Of a stretch of 64,000 bases of DNA, positions 42,813 to 50,194 are shown piece after piece (within the stretch, counting starts at the first letter, position 1; every line of letters starts with the position of its first letter). The translations under genes were made by a program, and so were the position numbers. Under the pieces are notes generated by a model. The model had not been told where the DNA came from. It worked only from the letters and a program-made list of their open reading frames with translations, and made no database searches. The stretch comes from JAGQSZ01 sp049647585 (GTDB taxonomy: Bacteria; Actinomycetota; Acidimicrobiia; Acidimicrobiales; Microtrichaceae), in NCBI GenBank assembly GCA_049647585.1, contig JBARXY010000011.1, forward strand, positions 62,001-126,000. The letters are read 5' to 3'.

Positions 42813-44758
42813 CGACGACCGAGGAACGATCCGACCTTCCATCCGGTCTCGATGACGACCTGTCGGCCAGGGTCTCTGGTGCTCAGTTGGAGCAACTGTG
42901 GGAGGACGCGCCCGGACTTGTCGGATTCTTCTCGACCGTCGATCACAAGCGCATCGGCATGCGTTACATCTACACGTCGTTCTTCTTCTTCTTCCTCGCA
43001 GGAGTCATGGCCCTACTCATGAGGGCCCAACTGGCCGCACCGAACAGCACAATTCTCGGCGCCCAGACGTACAACGAAGTGATGACGATGCACGGGACGA
43101 CGATGATCTTCCTGTTCAACACACCGATCCTCGCCGGCTTCGGCAACTACCTGATTCCGTTGCACCTGGGCACCCGCGACATGGCCTTCCCGCGACTGAA
43201 CGCCTTCAGCTACTGGATCTTCGTCCTATCGGGAATCTTCATGTACTCGAGTTTCTTCGTGGGGCGGGTCCCCGACGGTGGCTGGTTCGGGTACACACCA
43301 CTAACAGGTCGGACTTTCGCTCCCGGATTGAACATCGACTTTTGGGGACTCGGGATCGTCTTCGTCGGAATCTCGACCACAGTGGGTGCGCTCAACTTCA
43401 TTGTGACGATCTTCAAGATGCGTGCGCCCGGAATGACCCTCAATCGCATGCCCATGTACGTCTGGTCGATGTTGGTCTTCTCGTTCATGGCCATCTTCTC
43501 GGTCCCTGCCGTGAGCTTGGCCACCGGGCTCCTGGAACTCGATCGACTCTTCGGAACATCTTTCTTCGTTCCGCAACTTGGTGGAAGCGCACTTCTCTAC
43601 CAACACCTCTTCTGGTTCTGGGGGCACCCCGAGGTCTACATACTCTTTGTCCCCGCAACCGGGATGATGAGCATGATCATCCCGGTGTTCTCCCGAAGAG
43701 CACTTGCCGGCTACATCTGGGTTGCATCGTCACTCGTCGCGGTCGGCTTCGTCAGCTTCGGCGTGTGGGTGCACCACATGTTTGCGACCGGTATGCCGCC
43801 ACTTGCGCTGGCGTTCTTCTCGGGCGTCTCGATGGTCATCACCATCCCGAGCGGCGTCATGTTCTTCGTCTGGATCGTCACCATGTGGCGGGGCCATGTC
43901 CATCTGACAACCCCGATGCTCTTCGCCATCGGGTTCCTGCTCATCTTCCTGCTCGGCGGAATCACCGGCGTGATGGTCGGCGTGATGCCCTTCGACTGGC
44001 AGGTGACAGACAGCTACTTCGTCGTCGCCCATTTCCACTACGTGCTCAACGGAGCGGTGGTGTTCCCGATATTCGGCGCCATCTACTACTGGATGCCGAA
44101 AATGACCGGTCGAATGCTCTCTGAGAAGGCCGGCAAGATCAGCTTCTGGGTCATGTTCATCGGCTTCAACGTGACGTTCTTCCCGATGCACATCCTCGGG
44201 TTCCTTGGGCTCCCACGCCGCGTGTACACCTACAACAACGGGCTCGGCTGGGACGGGCTGAACATGATGGTCAGCATCGGGTCCGGCGTCTTCGCGCTTG
44301 GAACGGTGATCACGCTCGGCAACTGGATCTGGAGCAGATTCCGTGGACCGATCGCCGGAGAGGACCCCTGGGATGCCGACAGTCTTGAGTGGGCAACAAG
44401 TTCTCCCCCTCCCGACTACAACTTCGAGTCGATCCCGATAGTCAGCGGCCGACATCCGCTGTGGGATTCGGCCCCACTTGAGTGGGCACCCTCGGGTAGC
44501 GAGGCCGAGACACGCAGTTTGGGAAGACGCGGGGCGATCATCCGCGAAACTCCGACCACTGCGGGAGTCGACTCTCGCCCCGATGGGTCCATGAGGATCC
44601 CGGGCGAGACCTACCTGCCCCTCTTCGTGGCGCTCGGCATCGCGATCGGATTCCTGGGACTGCTGATCAACGCGCTCCTAGTGGCCGCGGTCGGCGTCGT
44701 GGTGATGATCGTGGCAATTCTGTGGTGGACCTGGAGAACTGACGAGGACCTGAAATGA
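42809..44758 (+). CDS. ctaD: Cytochrome c oxidase subunit I with C-terminal helix pair
   Basis: 649 residues from GTG 42809 (GTGA overlap with ctaC). Twelve-helix heme-copper core: VDHKRIGMRYIY, heme/CuB ligands in MHGTTMIF, WGHPEVYIL (cross-linked Tyr present), VHHMF and VAHFHYVL. The D-pathway Asp is present in TRDMAFPRLN. The K-pathway segment, normally PTGIKxFN, reads PSGVMFFVW, so Met351 stands at the Lys position. A hydrophilic linker (SSPPPDYNF) and two extra helices at the C-terminus resemble a fused subunit IV. Confidence 0.95.
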   Translation: MTTTEERSDLPSGLDDDLSARVSGAQLEQLWEDAPGLVGFFSTVDHKRIGMRYIYTSFFFFFLAGVMALLMRAQLAAPNSTILGAQTYNEVMTMHGTTMIFLFNTPILAGFGNYLIPLHLGTRDMAFPRLNAFSYWIFVLSGIFMYSSFFVGRVPDGGWFGYTPLTGRTFAPGLNIDFWGLGIVFVGISTTVGALNFIVTIFKMRAPGMTLNRMPMYVWSMLVFSFMAIFSVPAVSLATGLLELDRLFGTSFFVPQLGGSALLYQHLFWFWGHPEVYILFVPATGMMSMIIPVFSRRALAGYIWVASSLVAVGFVSFGVWVHHMFATGMPPLALAFFSGVSMVITIPSGVMFFVWIVTMWRGHVHLTTPMLFAIGFLLIFLLGGITGVMVGVMPFDWQVTDSYFVVAHFHYVLNGAVVFPIFGAIYYWMPKMTGRMLSEKAGKISFWVMFIGFNVTFFPMHILGFLGLPRRVYTYNNGLGWDGLNMMVSIGSGVFALGTVITLGNWIWSRFRGPIAGEDPWDADSLEWATSSPPPDYNFESIPIVSGRHPLWDSAPLEWAPSGSEAETRSLGRRGAIIRETPTTAGVDSRPDGSMRIPGETYLPLFVALGIAIGFLGLLINALLVAAVGVVVMIVAILWWTWRTDEDLK

Positions 44759-45351
44759 GCACTGCCGACGACACGCTGCTCAGGCCATCGCAGCTGCGGA
44801 GCTACTCGACGGCCTGGTGGGGCATGGCCGTCATGATCATGACCGAGGCAACGGTCTTCGTAGTGTTGTTGTCGGCCTACTTCTTTCTGCGGGCATCGTC
44901 GAAGGTCTGGCCACCCGGTGGGATCGAGGCACCCGAACTTGGTCTCGCCATTCCGTTCAGCATCGTGTTGTGGGCGAGCAGTATTCCGATCATCTGGGCC
45001 GAGTCGTCGATCCGCAACGGCCATATGGCACGGTTCAAAGCCGGGGTCGCCATCAGCTTCGTAATGGGCCTCGCCTTCCTCGGCTACACCCTCTATGACT
45101 TCAACAGTCTTGACTTCACCTGGACCGACAACGCGTACGCGTCCAGCTTCTACGTGATCGTCGGACTGCACGGCCTGCACGTGGTCGTCGGACTGTTGAT
45201 GAGTGTCGTGGTTCAACTGAAGGCCTGGATGGGTCGCTACGACAGCGGTCACCACAACAGTGCGGAGGTCTACTTCTTCTACTGGCACTTCATCGACGTC
45301 GTCTGGATCTTCGTGTTTCCGGCGCTATTCATAGGACCTCATATCCGATGA
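44755..45351 (+). CDS. ctaE: Cytochrome c oxidase subunit III
   Basis: 198 residues with five membrane helices, the short form usual in bacteria. MIMTEATVFVVLLSAYFFLR holds the conserved Glu; YVIVGLHGLHVVVGL and YFFYWHFIDVVWIFVF are characteristic. It stabilises subunit I and the D-pathway entry. ATGA overlap with ctaD. Confidence 0.94.
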   Translation: MSTADDTLLRPSQLRSYSTAWWGMAVMIMTEATVFVVLLSAYFFLRASSKVWPPGGIEAPELGLAIPFSIVLWASSIPIIWAESSIRNGHMARFKAGVAISFVMGLAFLGYTLYDFNSLDFTWTDNAYASSFYVIVGLHGLHVVVGLLMSVVVQLKAWMGRYDSGHHNSAEVYFFYWHFIDVVWIFVFPALFIGPHIR

Positions 45352-45358
45352 GGCGACC

Positions 45359-45841
45359 ATGAGCACTCGATCCACGACCTCCGGAGCGGACCTCCATCCG
45401 GAGGGACGCCGCGGCCACAGCATCGTGTCGGCAATCCGAGACTTCTTTCTCGTCTGGTATGCGATGTTGGCCGGAATCCTGTTGTGGGCCATTCATCTCG
45501 TCGCGCTGTCATCCTTGGTTCAGCTCGCCTGCAACAGTCCCGGGACCGAGTGGATTACCCACATGGTCACCGCCGTGACCCTGGCCGGAACGGTTCTGGC
45601 CATAGTCCTATCCGTTCGGCTACTTCGGCTCGGGAAGGAACAGCTGGGGACGGGAGACTTCCACCCGGGCAACTTCCACCCGGACGACTTCCACCCGGAC
45701 GACTTCGATTCGGGATCGACACCGCCGGAGCGGCTCGTCTTCATGGGTCGCTTCGGAATTCTGATCGGTGCGATCAGCGCCCTGTTGATCGTGATGGAGG
45801 AGGTGTACGCCGTGGCGCTACACAGCACGACCTGTGCCTGA
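45359..45841 (+). CDS. Membrane protein of the respiratory operon, unknown function
   Basis: 160 residues with about three hydrophobic helices (DFFLVWYAMLAGILLWAIHLVALSSLVQ, ITHMVTAVTLAGTVLAIVLSV, FMGRFGILIGAISALLIVMEEVYAVAL). A polar loop holds NFHPDDFHPDDFD, encoded by a 15-bp repeat. It sits between ctaE and ctaG, seven bases from ctaE and overlapping ctaG by eight. An accessory or assembly role in the oxidase is inferred from position only. Confidence 0.8.
   Translation: MSTRSTTSGADLHPEGRRGHSIVSAIRDFFLVWYAMLAGILLWAIHLVALSSLVQLACNSPGTEWITHMVTAVTLAGTVLAIVLSVRLLRLGKEQLGTGDFHPGNFHPDDFHPDDFDSGSTPPERLVFMGRFGILIGAISALLIVMEEVYAVALHSTTCA
45656..45706. repeat. 15-bp in-frame repeat
   Basis: Three copies of GACTTCCACCCGGAC produce a repeated FHPDD motif in a loop of the membrane protein between ctaE and ctaG. 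The His/Asp content could bind metal, but this may be incidental. Confidence 0.85.
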
Positions 45842-46880
45842 GATCTCCTCGCTCGAGCAGTCACTACTTCCTGTCGCTCTCATCCTTGTGGCAGGAGGGA
45901 TCTACGCCGTCGGTCGGTCCAGGCTCCGCCGAGAGGGACCGAATCAAAAGGGAACTCATCGAGTGGGAGCGAGCGGTGACGGCGGGGGCACCGACAGGGC
46001 AAATGGCGCCGGGGCTGAACTTCGTCGACATCGACTGCGAGGCCTGTGGTTCTACCTCGGGCTCGTTGCGCTAATCGCCGCGATGGCACCGCCGCTCGAC
46101 AGTTACGCCGAGCGCAGCCTGAGTGCCCACATGGCTCAGCACGTGATCCTCATGGCCATCGCGCCGCTGTTCCTGGTCCTCGCCGATCCATGGGAGACCC
46201 TCGTTGTCGGACTACCCGAGCGGGTGCGTAACTTCGGGTCAGGTGCTCAAGCCACAGCCCGACAGCCCACCGCCAGATCGTCTCTCGCCACCCCGGAAGC
46301 GCACGACGCAGTGGGCGCACGGCACGGACCCCGCCATGAACCTGGCCTTAGCCCAGGCCATGGACCAAACCATGGACCAGGCCACGAACCCGTTCGCCGT
46401 CACGTAACGCTGGCGACGTGGAGGTGGCCCTGGACGTGGACGTGGACGTGGGTAGCGATTCTGGTGACCGTCGTGCAGAGCCTGGTGATGTGGGCCTGGC
46501 ACATACCTGCCCTCTACGACCTGGCGGTGCGGGTCGACGGAGTTCACGCAATCGAACACCTCACCTTTCTCGGGTCCGGAATCTGGTTCTGGTGGGCAAT
46601 CGGCGCAACCGGGTCACGCCGCAACGGTATGGCGGCACTGGTTGTGTTCATAGCTGCGCTTCCGGGCACCGCGCTTGGGGCCGCTCTGATGCTGGCCCCC
46701 CAACCTTGGTTCCCGGCCTATCCCGACCTGCAGGATCAACAGGTTGCCGGCGCAATCATGTGGTCGGTCGCGGGTGCTGTGTATCTGGCCGGTGCTGTCG
46801 TGTTGTTCCTTTCGTGGTTGAGCCGGATGGATGAGCGCACAGAAGGCGTCCAGAAGGCAATGGCACCCCAGAACGCCTGA
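45834..46880 (+). CDS. ctaG: CtaG-like caa3 oxidase assembly protein
   Basis: 348 residues from GTG 45834. Membrane helices with the family residues DSYAERSLSAHMAQHVILMAIAPLFL, MWAWHIPALYDLAV and HAIEHLTFLGSGIWFWW. Conserved His and Met suggest copper handling for CuB insertion. Between helices 3 and 4 is an unusual insert of about 70 residues rich in His, Pro and Gly (HGPRHEPGLSPGHGPNHG...), followed by WPWTWTWTW from a short DNA repeat. The first helix region is also followed by a polar stretch of about 40 residues. Confidence 0.88.
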   Translation: MPEISSLEQSLLPVALILVAGGIYAVGRSRLRREGPNQKGTHRVGASGDGGGTDRANGAGAELRRHRLRGLWFYLGLVALIAAMAPPLDSYAERSLSAHMAQHVILMAIAPLFLVLADPWETLVVGLPERVRNFGSGAQATARQPTARSSLATPEAHDAVGARHGPRHEPGLSPGHGPNHGPGHEPVRRHVTLATWRWPWTWTWTWVAILVTVVQSLVMWAWHIPALYDLAVRVDGVHAIEHLTFLGSGIWFWWAIGATGSRRNGMAALVVFIAALPGTALGAALMLAPQPWFPAYPDLQDQQVAGAIMWSVAGAVYLAGAVVLFLSWLSRMDERTEGVQKAMAPQNA

Positions 46881-46906
46881 GCTCGGCAGCGAGGAGGAGG
46901 TCAACA

Positions 46907-48334
46907 GTGAGCAAGAAGGAAGTGGACAAACCACCGGACCCGGGGGCGGACGAGGCCGGCGGGTTCCGACTCTGGCGGTGGTTCGACCAGAGAATCGGCG
47001 CGTCGCACTTCGCCCGTACGGCGCTCAACAAGATCTTCCCCGACCACTGGTCATTCATGTTGGGCGAGATCGCGATGTACAGCTTCGTGATCCTGGTTCT
47101 AACCGGGATATACCTGACCTTCTTCTTCACCCCCAGCGGCCGTGAGGTCATCTACAACGGCAGCTACGGGCCCCTCAATGGCGTCTCCATGTCGGAGGCA
47201 TACGCATCAACGATCCACATCAGCTTCGACATAAGGGCCGGTCTTGTCATTCGCCAGATGCACCACTGGGCTGCACTCGTGTTCACCGGGGCGATCGTCG
47301 TCCATCTGCTCCGGATCTTCTTCACCGGCGCGTTCAGGCGGCCCCGTGAGCTGAACTGGCTGATCGGACTCACCATGCTGATCCTGGTGATGGTGAACGG
47401 CTTCAGCGGGTATTCGATGCCCGATGATCTGCTTTCAGGAACCGGTCTGCGTATCGCCTATTCGATCGCCTTGGCCATACCGGTGGTCGGCACCTGGATC
47501 GTGTCTCTCGCGTTCGGCGGCGATTTCCCGTCACAGGCGATCATCTCCAGGCTGTTCATAACCCACGTGCTGCTGGTCCCCGTCGCCATCGCCGTGTTGC
47601 TCAGTGCCCACTTGGCAATCCTGTGGCGACAGAAGCACACCCAGTTCGCAGGAACTGGACGCACGGAGCACAACATCGTCGGTTCCAAGCTCTGGCCCAC
47701 CTATACGGCCCGCTCGGTCGGGTTACTCGCTGCGGTGGGTGCCCTGCTCGCGTTCTTTGCAGGCCTGTTCCAGATCAATCCGATCTGGCTGTACGGCCCC
47801 TACGACCCGAGTGCTGTCAGCACCGCCGCCCAGCCCGACTGGTACATGGGCTGGCTCGAGGGGTCGCTACGAATCTTCCCTCCAACCAGGTTCGGTATCT
47901 TCGGCTACACCGTGTCGGAGTTGTTCATTCCCGCCGTGGTCGTCCCGGGCGCGGCGTTCACTCTCCTGTACCTGTGGCCATTCATCGAAGCCCGGGTGAC
48001 CGGTGACCACCGCGACCACGAGCTGCTCGACAACCCGCGGGATCGACCGGTACGAACTGCGATTGGCGTCGGAGGGCTCGCCTTCTTCGTGGTGCTCTTC
48101 CTCGCCGGATCCCAGGACATCATCGCCCAGAAGCTCTCCGTATCAGTTCCGGCTGTTACGAACACTTTCCGGGTGCTGGTCATCGTTGCGCCGATAGTTT
48201 CTGGGCTGATCACATCGCGGATCTGTCACCAGATGAAGGGCGCACATGAACTGGAACTCCGTAAGGCGACAATTCGTGAATCGGCAGTCGCAGAATCCGA
48301 GTCGTCGCCAGAGGACAACCGGGTCAACACCTAG
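46907..48334 (+). CDS. qcrB: Cytochrome b subunit of the bcc complex
   Basis: 475 residues from GTG 46907, preceded by GGAGGAGG. Eight-helix cytochrome b with heme ligands in RQMHHWAALVFTGAIVVHLL and FITHVLLVPVAIAVLLSAHL. The quinol-site motif reads PDWY (in AAQPDWYMGWLEG), the actinobacterial variant of PEWY. It oxidises menaquinol. It is separated from qcrC and qcrA by the five oxidase genes, whereas actinobacteria usually have qcrCAB together. Confidence 0.95.
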   Translation: MSKKEVDKPPDPGADEAGGFRLWRWFDQRIGASHFARTALNKIFPDHWSFMLGEIAMYSFVILVLTGIYLTFFFTPSGREVIYNGSYGPLNGVSMSEAYASTIHISFDIRAGLVIRQMHHWAALVFTGAIVVHLLRIFFTGAFRRPRELNWLIGLTMLILVMVNGFSGYSMPDDLLSGTGLRIAYSIALAIPVVGTWIVSLAFGGDFPSQAIISRLFITHVLLVPVAIAVLLSAHLAILWRQKHTQFAGTGRTEHNIVGSKLWPTYTARSVGLLAAVGALLAFFAGLFQINPIWLYGPYDPSAVSTAAQPDWYMGWLEGSLRIFPPTRFGIFGYTVSELFIPAVVVPGAAFTLLYLWPFIEARVTGDHRDHELLDNPRDRPVRTAIGVGGLAFFVVLFLAGSQDIIAQKLSVSVPAVTNTFRVLVIVAPIVSGLITSRICHQMKGAHELELRKATIRESAVAESESSPEDNRVNT

Positions 48335-49862
48335 CCGACCTTGGCAACTGGTCATCGGAGCGACCCTCGTGGCGCCGCTCATCGTCACCATGATCGGCTG
48401 CACTTCGGGTGGGTCATCGGACGAGGCGGCATCCGGGCAGGGTGGCGATGACGCGGCACAGCGCAAGGATCCTGTGGAAGTCGAGCGCCCAGAAGGCCCC
48501 TCGGCCGATCTGTCAGAGGAACTGACAGGGGGCAAGGGCGTGATGATCGGCGATCTGAGCGCCCTCGACCTGAAGACTGTCGGGTACGTCCAACACGAGT
48601 TCGTTGCGCAGGGAACGGCAACTTCCTACCGATCCGTGGGCGACCTTCCCAGCGACGGCCGGTTCCAACTGGAATCCGCTGATACCGCCGACTACAGGAC
48701 GCGGGTCATCGTGCGGCGCCCCGAAAGGACAGCTGACTTCAACGGAACCGTGGTCGTCGAATGGCTGAACGTGAGCGGCGGCCTAGATGCCAATCCTGAC
48801 TGGGCCTACACCGTCGAGGAGATAACTCGCAGGGGCTACGCCTGGGTCGGAGTCTCGGCCCAGCACATCGGTGTCGAGGGTGGCGAGGTGGCAGTGGCGC
48901 TCCCGGCGGCAGGCGCTCTGGCAGGGTCAGGCCTTTCGCGATTCGATCCTGAACGTTACGGGTCGCTGCACCATCCCGGTGATGCATATGCGCTGGACAT
49001 ATTCACCCAGGTCGGCCGCGCACTTCGGGAGGACGACGCAGGTGGCGTTCTGGGAGATTTGAGGCCAAAGCACCTGCTCGCTGTCGGAGAATCTCAGTCC
49101 GGATTCATGCTGACCACCTATGTGAACGGAGTCGAACCGCTGACCCATATGTTCGACGGATACCTGATCCACAGCCGTGGTGGTGCCGCAGCCCCACTGG
49201 GAGAGCCGGACAAGGGCATTCAGATTGCCACGACAATTCTCGGTGACCCGGTCAAGATCCGCACCGATCTGAGTACGCCGGTTCTAGTCCTGGAGAGCGA
49301 GTCCGACGTCGTGTCGGTCCTCAACTACAAGGCTGCCGAACAAGACGACACCGACTTGATCCGGGTCTGGGAGATGGCGGGGACCGCACATGTGGACCTG
49401 CACATTCTGGGTCCCATCGCCGAGACGGCGGGATGTGGCGCAATGGTCAACTCCGGACCTCACCACTTCATAGCGAAGGCGGCGCTCAGAGCGCTGGACA
49501 CTTGGGTCCGCGACGGGAAGGCACCAGCCAAGGCCGATCGATTTGTGACCAACCCGACCGGCGCCTCCTACGAACGCGACGGACTCGGAATCGTCAAGGG
49601 TGGAATCCGAACTCCCCAGGTGGACGAGCCGGTCGACATCCTGTCGAGCGTTCCGGGACCCAATGGATCGGCCATGTGCCTCTTGATGGGATCGACGGTT
49701 CCGTTGACCGACGCGCAGCTGGCGACCCTCTACACAACCCGTGCTGACTATCTGAAGGCTTTCGAGTCTTCAACCGACGATTCGATCGATGCCGGCTTCG
49801 TCCTTGCAGAGGACCGAGAGGCGATGCTCGCCGAAGCCAAGCCCGACCGAATTCCGACCTGA
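48246..49862 (+). CDS. Exported alpha/beta-hydrolase-domain lipoprotein
   Basis: 538 residues. A 33-residue Arg/Gln-rich n-region precedes a signal helix ending in lipobox TMIGC. The hydrolase part has nucleophile elbow AVGESQSGFML, and VVVEWLNVSGGLDANPDW and the C-terminal GPHHFIAKAAL fit the large alpha/beta hydrolase group PF20091. The substrate is unknown. ATG 48246 follows AAGGG at good distance and lies 89 bases inside the 3' end of qcrB in another frame; I see no better start. Confidence 0.8.
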   Translation: MNWNSVRRQFVNRQSQNPSRRQRTTGSTPSRPWQLVIGATLVAPLIVTMIGCTSGGSSDEAASGQGGDDAAQRKDPVEVERPEGPSADLSEELTGGKGVMIGDLSALDLKTVGYVQHEFVAQGTATSYRSVGDLPSDGRFQLESADTADYRTRVIVRRPERTADFNGTVVVEWLNVSGGLDANPDWAYTVEEITRRGYAWVGVSAQHIGVEGGEVAVALPAAGALAGSGLSRFDPERYGSLHHPGDAYALDIFTQVGRALREDDAGGVLGDLRPKHLLAVGESQSGFMLTTYVNGVEPLTHMFDGYLIHSRGGAAAPLGEPDKGIQIATTILGDPVKIRTDLSTPVLVLESESDVVSVLNYKAAEQDDTDLIRVWEMAGTAHVDLHILGPIAETAGCGAMVNSGPHHFIAKAALRALDTWVRDGKAPAKADRFVTNPTGASYERDGLGIVKGGIRTPQVDEPVDILSSVPGPNGSAMCLLMGSTVPLTDAQLATLYTTRADYLKAFESSTDDSIDAGFVLAEDREAMLAEAKPDRIPT

Positions 49863-49901
49863 CCCGCTCGCCTGACCCGTTCGCCTGACCCGCCGCCTGA
49901 A
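49861..49901. repeat. 13-bp repeat with four stop codons
   Basis: Units TGACCCGCTCGCC, TGACCCGTTCGCC and TGACCCGCCGCC followed by TGA. The first TGA is the stop of the hydrolase gene, so the stop has been copied three times in tandem. Confidence 0.85.
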
Positions 49902-50194
49902 GTGCTCGTCGGGGAGCGAGCGCCAAAGGGGAATCGGACTCAGCAATATCCCCGAGAGTGACGAAGCAATTTTCGTCCACTCGATCCGTCCTGGAGGACC
50001 AACCTGTGCGGAAGTGGTCGAATGTCGACCACTTCCGCACTAGTTCTCATCAATTGCGTTCAAACCAAGCTGCTGGCCGCTCAAGCCAGTCCGATGGTCG
50101 CCCGAAAGGCTCAAGGCGCCATGTCCGACCGATCAACTTGTGGGCACCGTATTTGCAGGCAAAGCTGCAAGCAGCCTTCGAGCGGGGGAAGCAG
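49902..50194. other. Intergenic region with hairpin; no convincing gene
   Basis: About 290 bases between the two hydrolase genes. The main structure is the hairpin at 50006-50040. An open frame runs through in phase with the following gene (from about 49958) but has atypical, Ser/Arg/Gln-rich composition and crosses the hairpin, so I treat it as untranslated. Confidence 0.5.
50006..50040. terminator. Perfect 16-bp hairpin
   Basis: GTGCGGAAGTGGTCGA and its exact complement separated by three bases (ATG). Very stable; no U-tract. Likely terminator of the gene ending at 49862, or a dispersed repetitive hairpin. Confidence 0.65.

Noticed and set aside
43859..43861. CtaD as a pseudogene because of the missing K-pathway Lys
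   Set aside because: All metal ligands, the cross-linked Tyr, the D-pathway Asp and the full frame are intact and the operon is tight.
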